Part shown: positions 17,665-26,900 of the stretch, piece after piece
Numbering within the stretch: position 1 is the stretch's first letter
Layout of the letters: the number at the start of each line of letters is the position of its first letter
Assembly: GCF_004378255.1 (NCBI RefSeq)
Contig: NZ_SNQG01000001.1
Coordinates: 1-64,000, forward strand
DNA from: Mucilaginibacter phyllosphaerae
GTDB lineage: Bacteria; Bacteroidota; Bacteroidia; Sphingobacteriales; Sphingobacteriaceae
Direction: 5' to 3'
DNA length: 64,000 nucleotides
The notes under the pieces: model-generated
Databases searched by the model: none
The model's input: the letters and a program-made list of their open reading frames with translations, nothing else
Told to the model about the DNA's origin: nothing
Program-made: the position numbers and the translations under genes

Positions 17665-18473
17665 TTAACATCTCGAATCATTATTTGCGTCTTCGCTTAT
17701 TGCAGCAAAGTTTAAGCCAGATCAATCTATAATTACTAAGTTAAATAGTGTGGTAGTGAAAACTACGTCCTCACTTGGAACAGGCGCGCCTGGTTTTACA
17801 TCTGCAGATATAGCGCGTGTGCAAAAAATTAATGATGCTTACTGTAGTGTTGTTAATATGGATTATTTCCCGGTAACAGTAAGCCAACTACCAGTAGTAA
17901 ACGGACAGCGTTTAACTCCTCCCCAATTTTTACAATATATCCGTTTAAATATTAATAATTTTATCAATGATATTAAGCATTTATACCTTATAATTATAAC
18001 GGTGTAGATGAACGTTCCAAATGGGCTTCAAACGACCTTAAAGGCGCATTAGTGGCAATTGATTTAGCAGGGGCCTGATAATGCTACAGTTATAACATCA
18101 TACTCGGCTGCAGACAGATGGACATTTACAACGGTTTATGACCCTTCATACGCAGGCGAACATCCTGTCATCGGTAACCGTAATTTCGGTTACATTACAA
18201 ATACGAATGGTTCTTATACATTTTATACCCGTGGCGTGGATAGGTTAACAAGTTGGGATGGGGTTGTAGCACAAAGTATGACCGGAACCTTTTAACAAAG
18301 CAGATGAATTATAGGCGAGTTTTCAAAATGGTATAACCAACTTTGTGAAAAATAATGGAGGAAATGCTAAGGTTGATAAAGCTGAAATAAATAGACCTAA
18401 CTGGGATTTGGTTAAACAAGCTTTAGAGGGTAAGAAACCATTAAGTACATTATCTAAGGATTACCCTAATTAA
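17665..18473 (+). pseudogene. Multiply frameshifted C-terminal module (orphan toxin-like fragment)
   Basis: Joining frames gives a plausible ancestral tail of about 260 residues. The first piece (about 17670-18006) includes TSSLGTGAPGFTSADIARVQ. After a shift near 17985 comes NYNGVDERSKWASNDLKGALVA. A second shift near 18075 leads to GEHPVIGNRNFGYITNTNG and YTFYTRGVDRLTSWDGVV. A third shift near 18296 and an in-frame stop near 18313 lead to FQNGITNFVKNNGGNAK and a final KPLSTLSKDYPN. There is no start or signal sequence. It resembles a displaced C-terminal cassette left behind by replacement, followed by its own small membrane-protein gene. Confidence 0.65.
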
Positions 18474-18489
18474 TAACTAATTATTTAAG

Positions 18490-18927
18490 ATGAAAAAAAG
18501 AGTTATTGTTAATATAATTGTAGTATTTATAATTCCCGCAATTGCTTTAATCCATCAATTTATAACGATTGAAATTTTAAATGATCATTCAAGATTTCCA
18601 GAAGGGTGGTTAGAATTTGTAAAAGAGGAGGCTCTTACTACATTTTTAGGAATACCTTTATTTTTGTTGACACTAAATACACTTTACAATATAATTATTT
18701 TAAAGATTGGTATATTCAAGCTAAGTTATTTAAAAAAAGCTTTGATTTTTCTTTCAATTCCAGTTATATTAATATGCTTATTAGGTACATTTTCTAATGT
18801 TTGGATATATCCGTATTGGAAAAACATATATTATATAGCCTGTTTTGCACCATATACCTTTTTAGTTGCGGGAATAATACATTGGTTTGTAGATAGAAAA
18901 GAAATTAAGCTAAACTTAAGACATTGA
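18490..18927 (+). CDS. Four-helix membrane protein
   Basis: This 145-residue AT-rich protein has predicted membrane segments at about 5-25, 45-70, 78-103 and 110-132 and a basic tail. The family is not recognised. It starts 17 bp after the end of the frameshifted module and is intact while the module is broken. That is what one expects for an immunity gene retained to neutralise a toxin carried by siblings, but this remains inference. Confidence 0.6.
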   Translation: MKKRVIVNIIVVFIIPAIALIHQFITIEILNDHSRFPEGWLEFVKEEALTTFLGIPLFLLTLNTLYNIIILKIGIFKLSYLKKALIFLSIPVILICLLGTFSNVWIYPYWKNIYYIACFAPYTFLVAGIIHWFVDRKEIKLNLRH

Positions 18928-19058
18928 TTTTTCCCACAAACTGAGCTAAGTTTATAATTTCGCCTAAACCAGGCAAGTATGCTGCTTGCCTAAGCTGAAT
19001 GCTTACACATTTAGGATAAAAGTTAGGCTTCACTAACCTTGACCAGTAGAGGACAGTT

Positions 19059-19811
19059 TTAAAAACGGCTTGCTTTGTATTTTTTTACAGTTACTTTATA
19101 AGCACCGCTATTATTACTTTGAGCATTATCATTAATTTGGAAAATTAATGATCCGTCTTTATCTGCTTCAAAACTAAAGTTATCCCCGCATTCTGTCCAT
19201 TCATCCTCTTCACTTAATTTGTACATCAACGCAGCATGCCTGTAAGCGGGTACAATATTATAATCCTCAAGAGAAAAACTACCAACGCCCGATTCCTTCC
19301 CATTTGGGCCCGAATGCCCTACAACCGGCCCTACACTGATTGAACCTGTAGCGGTAATGTTTATCTTATCACCCTTTATTACAGGTATATCACTATTTAA
19401 AAAACTATTAACATATACTACTTCTTCCAAGTCTGGCTTTTCGTTTCTCCCTATCTGTATCTGGCTGCCATAATTACCCTGAATTACAACATTGTCATTA
19501 CCCTGTACACTCGTTTGATTGCGGTATATTTCTAATTGCTTTGTTAAACTATCATTGTGCTTTATTTGCAATAATAAAGTATCCTGAAGCACGTCCATTT
19601 GACGTTTATTGATAGTGATTAATTCTTGGGTTTTCCTGTCGGCATTGTACTCATTAAAAAAGAATAACACAAACGTTGTAATAAATCCTATTAATGCAAT
19701 TGCAGGTTCTGTTTTATCATCACTTTTTTTATACCATCTGATACTTAAAAATATACAGGCGATACTGGAAATTATAAAGATCAGCCAATCTACGGGGATG
19801 CTCATAAACAT
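19059..19811 (-). CDS. Membrane-anchored protein with PA-IL-like lectin domain
   Basis: The longest reading starts at a TTG (19838); the ATG at 19811 (MFMSIPVDWLIF) is more likely. Two transmembrane helices (about residues 5-22 and 35-52) precede a heptad-rich coiled coil (about 55-90). A short segment, VQGNDNVVIQGNYGSQIQIG, looks like a beta turn-repeat. The C-terminal 110 residues (DIPVIKGDKINITATGSI, GHSGPNG, FQINDNAQSNNSGAYKVTV) resemble the galactose-binding PA-IL/LecA beta-sandwich seen in several bacterial surface proteins. Sugar binding is not proven. A palindrome lies just upstream. Confidence 0.7.
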   Translation of the reverse strand: MFMSIPVDWLIFIISSIACIFLSIRWYKKSDDKTEPAIALIGFITTFVLFFFNEYNADRKTQELITINKRQMDVLQDTLLLQIKHNDSLTKQLEIYRNQTSVQGNDNVVIQGNYGSQIQIGRNEKPDLEEVVYVNSFLNSDIPVIKGDKINITATGSISVGPVVGHSGPNGKESGVGSFSLEDYNIVPAYRHAALMYKLSEEDEWTECGDNFSFEADKDGSLIFQINDNAQSNNSGAYKVTVKKYKASRF

Positions 19812-19830
19812 TGGATAAGGTGAGAGCAAT

Positions 19831-19846
19831 GTAATCAATTGATTAC
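19831..19846. promoter_or_regulatory. Perfect 16-bp palindrome, candidate operator
   Basis: GTAATCAATTGATTAC is perfectly self-complementary and lies 20 bp upstream of the preferred ATG (19811) of the lectin-like gene. Such a site would suit a dimeric repressor. Confidence 0.4.
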
Positions 19847-19923
19847 ATAAACGTAGTTTTTTTATAGCAATGAGTATTCCCTGGTAAACCCTGCTTTGTA
19901 TTACTTTACACGAGCACGAATCT

Positions 19924-20325
19924 CTACCCTCTATACTCCCCTATCGCCTTCTCTACCAGATGCATAAACCGGGCAATATCTTTTTTGGGGACGTATTCCA
20001 CATCGTATAATATAGGCCCGCCTGTGGCTTTAATAACCAGGTACTTTTTTTTGTATTTTACATAAAGCGCCAGGCCTATGGGTATGGCTAACCAGGCAAA
20101 TAGCCGGGGTTCGCCTTTGGCCGCAAAGCTGATCAAAATGCCGATAAGCGGGATCAGCAATATCAGGTGGTTCATCCGTTCCTGAAACTCAATAGAATGG
20201 ATCTGGTTAAGCCGAACGGCCACTACCCTGCCGGGCGAAAACACTTTTAACCGCATCGATGTGAGCACGATTTGGCCGGCATCCATAGATGCGATCATTT
20301 TTTCGCCGGGTAACAGCTCTATCAT
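19924..20325 (-). CDS. PH-like domain membrane protein
   Basis: These 133 residues open with a beta-rich segment (LLPGEKMIASMDAGQIVLTSMRL) typical of bacterial PH-like (bPH) domains. Two hydrophobic helices (about 52-68 and 74-89) interrupt it. It closes with strands and a C-terminal amphipathic helix (VPKKDIARFMHLVEKAI). Function unknown. It lies 23 bp after the gene at 20349-20831 and is presumably co-transcribed. Confidence 0.65.
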   Translation of the reverse strand: MIELLPGEKMIASMDAGQIVLTSMRLKVFSPGRVVAVRLNQIHSIEFQERMNHLILLIPLIGILISFAAKGEPRLFAWLAIPIGLALYVKYKKKYLVIKATGGPILYDVEYVPKKDIARFMHLVEKAIGEYRG

Positions 20326-20348
20326 ATTGGTATGCTTAATAAATCAGA

Positions 20349-20831
20349 TCAGCCTTTGTGGGCATGGCCAATTAAATAGCCGGTGATTAAGGCTACAACA
20401 ATAAGCACCCACCAAATTACTTGCCGGGTTTGCAATTGCTTTACCACCTTCTGCAGGTTTTTAAGTTCCGACTCATTGGCCAGCTTTTGATTTTGCAGTT
20501 TCATATTCTGCTGTTGCAACTTGGCGAGCGTACCGCCAACTTCAACCGGTTTATTTTGCTCGGTATGGTAACGTTTGGTAAAACCTCCCTGCTTTAAAAA
20601 CTTTTCGCCTTTGGGTTTCAAGATCAGCTTTTCCGGCAGTTCGTAGTCGCCATGCTTGCCCGATGTTGCGATCAGCCCTTCCCTTGCCAGCGCCTGCACC
20701 ATGGCAAAGGCGGTTGCTTCGTCCTGGTCAAATAGCTCCATCAGTTGCCTGCGGGTTAAACTATCCGGAATGCCGAAAGCTTCTAAAACAGCATCCAGCA
20801 TTTCGCATTCATATTCGTTCAGATCGGTCAT
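20349..20831 (-). CDS. Winged-helix, coiled-coil, tail-anchored protein
   Basis: Residues 1-75 look like a winged helix (SLTRRQLMELFDQDEATAFAMVQALAREGLI). Residues 100-132 form a coiled coil rich in Gln/Lys/Leu. Residues 137-155 are a single C-terminal membrane helix ending in HAHKG. This would place a helix-turn-helix domain on the cytoplasmic face of the membrane. The family is not recognised. A -7-like TATATTTG lies on the minus strand at 20852-20859, 21 bp before the ATG. Confidence 0.65.
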   Translation of the reverse strand: MTDLNEYECEMLDAVLEAFGIPDSLTRRQLMELFDQDEATAFAMVQALAREGLIATSGKHGDYELPEKLILKPKGEKFLKQGGFTKRYHTEQNKPVEVGGTLAKLQQQNMKLQNQKLANESELKNLQKVVKQLQTRQVIWWVLIVVALITGYLIGHAHKG

Positions 20832-20898
20832 TATGCAAATTTAAACAACATCAAATATAGCAGAATGTTATGGATAGCTATTTTTGTATAAATATAAA

Positions 20899-21637
20899 TC
20901 ACTCGCCATTTGCTAATAAGTGCCTCAAATACAATTGCGGGTTATCTAAAAATGATTTGGTGAGCGTAAAATGTTCGGTTTCCTGATAAGTGGTTTCGTG
21001 TACGCCATCTTCATCAAACTGATATATGGCTGCACCGGGGTAGCAAATAAGCATGGGCGAGTGGGTGGCGATGAGGAATTGCGCACGCCCGTTCTGAACC
21101 AGGTTATGTATAACAGTAAGGAAGGCCAGGATCCTTGATGGTGATAAGGCGGCCTCCGGCTCGTCAAGAATATAGATGCCGGTATCAAACTGATTATTAA
21201 ACAATGCTAAAAACGATTCGCCGTGAGATTGCTGATGCAGGGAACGGCCGCCATAGGCTTTTAAAATACGCGAATCATCTGTGGCCAGTTCATCGATATA
21301 GGAAGCAAAATTAAAAAAACTCTCCGCCCGCATAAAAAAACCGTCGGTTACCTTGCGGAGACCATGCCAGGTTGATATACGGTGCCAGATCTGACTGATA
21401 ACCGTTAAACCTATGCCCCGTGTTATGATTATGGTTGCGGTTACCTCCCCTGATATTAAATCCGCATTTTTCTGCAATCCCCTCTAACAAGGTTGATTTG
21501 CCCGACCCATTCTCGCCCATAAAAAAGGTAACATTACTTTTTAGCGCGAGTTGCAGCCCCCGGTTAAGGCTGGGGATGTGCTGCAGATAACCGCCATCCT
21601 GTAATGCCGGTAACGATATGCTGGATAAAGATGGCAT
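20899..21637 (-). pseudogene. Frameshifted AAA-family ATPase
   Basis: The first part (21637 to about 21356) has Walker A GENGSGKST (residues 41-49) and KCGFN-GGNRNHN. The second part, in another frame (about 21355 to 20899), has FFMRAESFFNFASYIDEL, SLHQQSHGESFLALF and Walker B YILDEPEAALSP, then IATHSPML. The parts join smoothly if one base is removed around 21353-21357 (rc CCGCAAGG). Together they make a complete ATPase of about 245 residues of the small ABC/OLD-like predicted-ATPase family. A real disabling mutation and a sequencing error are both possible. A -7 match TAAATTTG sits at 21660-21667 (minus). Confidence 0.85.
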
Positions 21638-21700
21638 GTGTTGGGATTATTGATCTAAACAAATTTAGGATTATGATAAAACAAAAAAAGGCCGTAAAAA

Positions 21701-21731
21701 AAAGCCGCTAACTTGTTTAGTTAACGGCTTT
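21701..21731 (-). terminator. Terminator of tRNA-Leu(UAG)
   Basis: AAAGCCGCTAAC (21701-21712) pairs with GTTAACGGCTTT (21720-21731) with one mismatch. On the minus strand it is followed by eight Ts. Confidence 0.8.
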
Positions 21732-21739
21732 AAACTTAG

Positions 21740-21821
21740 TGCGGAAGAAGGGACTCGAACCCCCACGCCTCGCGGCGCCAGATCCTAAGTCTGGTGCGGC
21801 TACCAATTACGCCACTTCCGC
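21740..21821 (-). tRNA. tRNA-Leu(UAG)
   Basis: The acceptor GCGGAAG pairs with CTTCCGC. The anticodon stem CCAGA/TCTGG holds the loop CTTAGGA with anticodon TAG. The D arm and long variable arm (class II) are present, as is GGTTCGAGTCC in the T arm. CCA is not encoded. Length is 82 nt. Confidence 0.95.
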
Positions 21822-21842
21822 GTTTGGTTTTTTAAGAGAGTG

Positions 21843-21873
21843 CAAAGATAGTTTTTAATCCATCATTTAAAAA
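21843..21873 (-). promoter_or_regulatory. Promoter of tRNA-Leu(UAG)
   Basis: On the minus strand the -7 element TATCTTTG (21843-21850) is a full consensus match. TTTT lies at the -33 position after 19 bp, 22 bp before the tRNA. Confidence 0.65.
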
Positions 21874-21904
21874 CAGAATTTTACTTTTTTCTTTATCTGC
21901 CTCA

Positions 21905-22693
21905 TTACTTTAGTGTTAATTTTTTGATAAGCTGATGGAAATACGCCGGCGAATGCAGTAAGCGGTTGCCGTACCAGGAAAACAACTCGCCATTTACCAA
22001 TATTATTTCACTATCGGGCAGGGCATTTTTAAATTCATCTATATGCTTTTGCCCAAATGGGTAAGGTTCTGAAGATAGTAACACCACGCCGGGTTTTAAC
22101 AGCTTTAATTCATCCATGGTAACCTCGGGGTAACGCGCATCACTTATTACATTTTTAAACCCGCAAAGCTGCAGCATGCTATCTATAAAAGTACCTTTAC
22201 CGGCAGCCATATACGGTTTTCGCCAGATAAAATAGGCCACATTTATGGGCTGCACAAAAGGTTGCAGCGTTTTAAATTGTGTGCCGATACTGCCATACAG
22301 CTTTGCAGCTGCCGCCCCCCTGCCGGTTATTTCGCCCACTTTTGTGATCATTGTTAAAGCTGCCGGCAGGTTATGAATGTCGCTTACCCAAACGGGGTAA
22401 TGTTTCATCAGTTCTTCTATCTGGCTTTGCTGGTTCTCTTCTTTGTTGGCGATGATCAGATCGGGATGCAGATGGTGTATGGCCTGCATATCTAATTGCT
22501 TGGTACCGCCAATTTTGGCAATATGTTTAACCTTTTTAGCCGGGTGGATGCAGAATTTGGTAATACCGGCGATATGTGCATCCAGGCCCAGGGTAAACAA
22601 AAGTTCGGTTTGCGAGGGCACAACAGATATGATGCGCCGGGGCGGTTGCGGCAAATCAACCGCGTTGTTCATCTGATCGTAAAAAACCGGCAT
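21905..22693 (-). CDS. BtuF-like helical-backbone metal/corrinoid-binding protein
   Basis: This 262-residue protein of the class III ABC substrate-binding fold has two Rossmann-like lobes joined by a long helix. Pieces include RRIISVVPSQTELLFTLGLD, IAGITKFCIHP, GGTKQLDM, HPDLIIANKEENQ and VLLSSEPYPFG. These match the BtuF/helical backbone metal receptor superfamily (cobalamin, siderophore or metal chelate uptake). No signal peptide and no permease or ATPase genes are next to it. Stand-alone cytosolic members of this type are common and their ligand is unclear. Confidence 0.85.
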   Translation of the reverse strand: MPVFYDQMNNAVDLPQPPRRIISVVPSQTELLFTLGLDAHIAGITKFCIHPAKKVKHIAKIGGTKQLDMQAIHHLHPDLIIANKEENQQSQIEELMKHYPVWVSDIHNLPAALTMITKVGEITGRGAAAAKLYGSIGTQFKTLQPFVQPINVAYFIWRKPYMAAGKGTFIDSMLQLCGFKNVISDARYPEVTMDELKLLKPGVVLLSSEPYPFGQKHIDEFKNALPDSEIILVNGELFSWYGNRLLHSPAYFHQLIKKLTLK

Positions 22694-22768
22694 ATTTTGT
22701 TTGGCCTTGTTGTTGTTGTGCTAAGGTAAATTAAATTTCGGCCATCAAAAATCACTACTTTTACCACA

Positions 22769-23293
22769 ATGAATTATTTTGAATTTTACGATATCCCCGA
22801 ATCCTTTAAGCCGGATGCTGCATACATCAAAAAACAGTTTTATGCTTTAAGCAAGCAATATCACCCGGATTTTCATGCTACCGCCGATGATGAAAAGCAG
22901 CAGGAGATCTTAGAATTATCTACCCTGAATAACAAGGCCTACCAAACCCTAAACGACCCCAACCGGCTGCTGGAATATGTTTTAAAACTGCACGGATTGG
23001 TAAGCGAAGGCGCAAAACCACAACTGCCGGCAGATTTTTTAATGGAGATGATGGACCTGAACGAGCGCCTGATGGAAATTGAAAATGCCGGCCAGCTTGG
23101 CGAGATAAGCGCGGAAGTGGCTGCCATTGAAGGGGATATGGCCGAAGAACTAAACAACCTGACGAAAGATTACACCACACTGAACGATACCGCTAAAGCA
23201 AGCAGGCTTAACGATGTTGCAAATATTTATTACAGGCAAAAATATCTGTTGCGAATTAAAGAGAGTTTAGATACATTTGCAGCCCGCTTATAA
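22769..23293 (+). CDS. hscB: Fe-S assembly co-chaperone HscB
   Basis: The N-terminal J domain (residues 1-75) carries the catalytic HPD motif at 32-34. It stimulates the HscA/DnaK ATPase during transfer of iron-sulfur clusters from IscU. The C-terminal three-helix bundle (about 90-174; LMEMMDLNERLMEI) is the IscU-binding part. At 174 residues it is normal. Other isc genes are not adjacent. A promoter for the next tRNA lies within its last codons. Confidence 0.93.
   Translation: MNYFEFYDIPESFKPDAAYIKKQFYALSKQYHPDFHATADDEKQQEILELSTLNNKAYQTLNDPNRLLEYVLKLHGLVSEGAKPQLPADFLMEMMDLNERLMEIENAGQLGEISAEVAAIEGDMAEELNNLTKDYTTLNDTAKASRLNDVANIYYRQKYLLRIKESLDTFAARL
23249..23279 (+). promoter_or_regulatory. 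Promoter of tRNA-Leu(CAA) inside hscB
   Basis: TTG (23249-23251) lies 20 bp before TACATTTG (23272-23279), a consensus -7 element within the last hscB codons and 38 bp upstream of the tRNA. Confidence 0.5.
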
Positions 23294-23316
23294 GCAAAAC
23301 GACTTTTGCTTGGCAT

Positions 23317-23396
23317 GCCCAGCTGGCGGAATTGGTAGACGCGCTGGTCTCAAACACCTGTGGGAAACCGTGCCGGTTCGACTCCGGCGCTGGGTA
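23317..23396 (+). tRNA. tRNA-Leu(CAA)
   Basis: This is a class II tRNA. The acceptor GCCCAGC pairs with GCTGGGT (first pair G-U). The D arm contains AATTGGTAGAC. The anticodon loop CTCAAAC gives CAA. The anticodon stem CTGGT/ACCTG has a T-T mismatch at the second pair. A short variable arm and GGTTCGACTCC T arm complete it. CCA is not encoded. Confidence 0.93.
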
Positions 23397-23397
23397 C

Positions 23398-23425
23398 AAA
23401 GCCCCGATAGTACTATCGGGGCTTT
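23398..23425 (+). terminator. Terminator of tRNA-Leu(CAA)
   Basis: AAAGCCCCGATAG and CTATCGGGGCTTT form a perfect 13-bp stem with a 2-nt centre, directly after the tRNA. Only a short T stretch follows. Confidence 0.75.
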
Positions 23426-23980
23426 GCTGTTTTACAAGGACATCATCTTACCAAAACCGCCAAATAATAAGGCCATTAGCGCCGCTAACTGTATTTGTCC
23501 CGTTTTTGTCCACCCCCTACAGGGGCTAATTATGTTACCTTTACGCAAAAAATAAGGGCGAAATATTCATAAACGATATACTATCCTATTTAAAAGAAAA
23601 TATTTTCTTTTAAATTAATAATATTCTTATATTCAATAAAATAATTTCTTTGCACTGCGCAAAAAGCTAAAAACACCCTTTATGTTTATTATTTAATAAG
23701 TACTTTTGATACTTGTATATCCAAAGCATAATATCTAATTAAGCGCCTGATATACAAGCCCTGATAATAATTTAATATTGATAACCCTTCTAAAAAATAA
23801 TGACAATTGCAAATCCCCTTGCATCTGCCCCGAATTACACCCAAACGGGTAATAAAGTTTTATGTTGCAAACAGAAAATAGCAAAAACATCCGGTTTGTA
23901 TCGGCCTAAATAACTTATTACACACTTTTCGCCAACTAAAAACTCCTAATAAAAAATACGATAGATAATTAATACCCCTG
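23426..23980. other. Long AT-rich intergenic region before the giant gene
   Basis: No credible ORF is present. It contains a perfect 26-bp palindrome at 23589-23614 and a possible -7-like TTCTTTG at about 23647-23653. About 330 bp of AT-rich sequence then lead to the giant secreted-protein gene. A long untranslated leader or a complex promoter is likely. Confidence 0.5.
23589..23614. promoter_or_regulatory. Perfect 26-bp AT-rich palindrome
   Basis: TTTAAAAGAAAAT is followed directly by its reverse complement ATTTTCTTTTAAA. It lies about 390 bp upstream of the giant gene. It may be a regulator-binding site or a cruciform. Confidence 0.45.
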
Positions 23981-26900
23981 ATGATAAAAACTTTACCTTA
24001 TAACACCCCTGCGATGTTTAAAAGATTTTTTTTAGCTGTACTTTTAATTTTAGGATGTGCTGCATCAAAGGCCCAGCAAACCTACTTAGCCGCCGGTGGC
24101 AACGCTGCCGGCACAGGTGGTTCGGCAGCATACGCTGTTGGGCAAAGCGCCTACATGTTTAATAACGGCAGCAACGGCAACGAACAGCAGGGTGTTTTAC
24201 AGCCATACGCTTTACAGCCTGCCGCCCCCGTATTTGTTTTTGACAAGCTGGGCCTTACCGCCGCTACACAACCTGGGGCAGCCTATTCGCTGCGCTTATT
24301 AAGCAGCAGCTATACCGGCCCGCTGTTGCGCTTACGCATCGATACCGTTTTTTATGATGTGTACCCCGATGCTACCGCCAGCCATGCATTCTCTATGTCG
24401 TCTCCGGTATCTGCTGCCTATGCCACTTTTGATGCGGCACAAACCGGCGCTACAAGCACCCTGTTAAGCACCTTAGCCATCGGCGGCAAAAGCGCCGGGG
24501 TGGCAACCTGGTACGATCAAAGCGCCAACGCGCGCAACGCCGTGCAGGGCAATATTAACGCCTTGCCGCAGATCATCAGAACCGGGTCTATCACCATGGC
24601 AAACAATAAACCCGCCATAACCTTTTCGGGCAGCCAGTGGCTTACCGTAACCACAACCGCTTTAAACACCAACCTGAGCGGCTCGGTAGTGTATAATGCC
24701 ACCGGCAGCAACAATACCGGCGGCGATGGCGGCTCCTGGTACCAGATGCGCGGCATACTGGGCAGCGAGGTAGCAGGTACTGTTAACGATTACGGCTATG
24801 GCATTTACAATGGCCGGTTTACGGCAGGTAACGGCCCGACAGATATGTCGGTAGCCGGTATTAATGTGAACGACGGTACTACCCGCCTTGGCAGCTGGAC
24901 CAGGCAAAGCAGCGACGGCACCGTAAAACTATACAGCAACCAGCATACAGATATGTACGCCGTGTTAAATACGGGCGAACTTACCTCGGTATCTTCTTTA
25001 GCCATTGGCGCAACCACTACCGGCGGCGACGGCGGCTTTTACGGGTCCCTGAGCGAAATGGTATTATCGCCCCTGGTTTATAACGATACCGAACGCCAGG
25101 CGATAGAAAGCAGCCAGACAACCTATTATCAAATTATCACCCAGCCTACCATATCTGTTACCAATGATCTGCCTGCTTTAACCGTTACTACCCGTGGTAC
25201 CGCATCAGCGGCATCCTCTTTTGTTGTAGCAGGTTATCAGCTTACCGGGGGCATCCTGGTTACAGCGCCTGATGGCTTTGAGGTAGGTAAGGATAATACA
25301 ACTTTTGCACCAGCGGTTACAGTTGGTACCGGTGGCGATATCGCATCTGCCCCTGTTTATATCCGCTTATCCGCTGCGGCGGCAGCCGGTAATAATTTGG
25401 GCAATATCATCCTGTCGAGCGCGGGTGCGGCTTCCGTTAAAGTAGCCATTGCCGCCAGCACGGTATTACCGCAGGCCGGCGACGGCCCTACCGCCAATTA
25501 CGGCACGGCACACACCTTTGCCTTAGATGAACCGAGTACGGTTACCCCTTTAGGCGCCAATGTAGGTGCATTGGGGTATAATGCACCGGTTGCTATCGGT
25601 AAAAGCATTGGCAGCGGTTTTGTAAAGGCCGTAGTAGATAGCGCCGGCAACACCTACCTCATCAGCAGTTCAAAAACTACCATACAGGTAATACCGGCCA
25701 GCGGCGCAGCCGCCTATGATATAGGCGGGCCATTCAACAGCCCTGTAGGTATGGCCCTGGATAAGGCAGGTAACCTGTATGTTGCCGAAAGAACCGCCTT
25801 GTATAAAGTGGTACCGGCTACGGGTACTACTACGCCGGTGACTGATATCACTTTAGCATCTGCAACAAGTATTGCGGCTGATGATTATGGCAACCTGTAT
25901 ATTGTAAACAGGCGCCGGATCTATAAATACGAAATCGGCACCGGTAATTTTAATGAAATTGACACCAGGATAGCTGGTGTAGTTAACATTGCCGTAAAAG
26001 GTAATACGGTTTATTATTCCGTACTAATTTCCTCTCAACAGGCCATATTCCAAATGAGCCTGGATGGCAGCAACCGGAGTATAGTAACCCAGCCTGATGG
26101 CTTTGCAGTAGATGGCGACCTTACCGGCCATGCTTACGGCGGTGGCCTTACTAATATTTCGCGCTACGGCGGTGATGATGGCCTGATCTTGAATGTAGGT
26201 GCCGCTTATAATTTAAGTACGGACCTTAAAGGCAACATCTATTATGCCGCCACGCAAGATTCGCTGGTTAAAAAGCTAACCCCATCCGGCGGCTACTTTA
26301 TCGATAAGCCCCTGCCTTTGGGTTTAAGCTTAAACGGATCTACGGGCATCATCAGCGGTACCCCGCAAGCCGTTTCGCCTGCTGCCGCCTACACCATTAC
26401 CGCTTACAGCGGCACCCAAAGTGTGGTAAGTACCGTTACGCTGGCAACCGTGGTTAACAACCGCGACCTGAGCGCCCTGACGGTAAGCGGCACCACCATC
26501 GGCGACTCGTTTAATGCAGATACCACCGGTTATAATGCCGTAACAGCAGCCAGCCTCGATGTGGTCACCATTACACCAACAGCTGCTGCGGCGGGCTCCA
26601 CTATAACCTGCAACGGCATTACAGTAGCATCCGGCAGCGCCATAAATGTACCGGTAGTAACTGGGGCCAACACCATCTATGTGGTGGTGACGTCCGTGTT
26701 CGGCACAACCAAAACTTATACCCTTAACATTAAAAGAGGTGTACGGGTATCGCTCGATTACGGCCCGGAACAAACCTTTACAGTAAATAAAGCTATTACC
26801 GCGATTACCCCTGCGGCAGCCAACGTGCTGCCATGGGGTTACGATAACCCGCGCAAAAAGCTCAGGTCAGATTTTATGACCGGGAATTATTTGGCAGCAT

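Noticed and set aside
18971..18991. AGGCAAG/CTTGCCT hairpin after the four-helix membrane protein gene as terminator
   Set aside because: The 7-bp stem has no T tract and is short. Possible, but not supportable alone.
23519..23530. CCCCTACAGGGG mini-hairpin after tRNA-Leu(CAA)
   Set aside because: The 4-bp stem is too short to support a regulatory claim.
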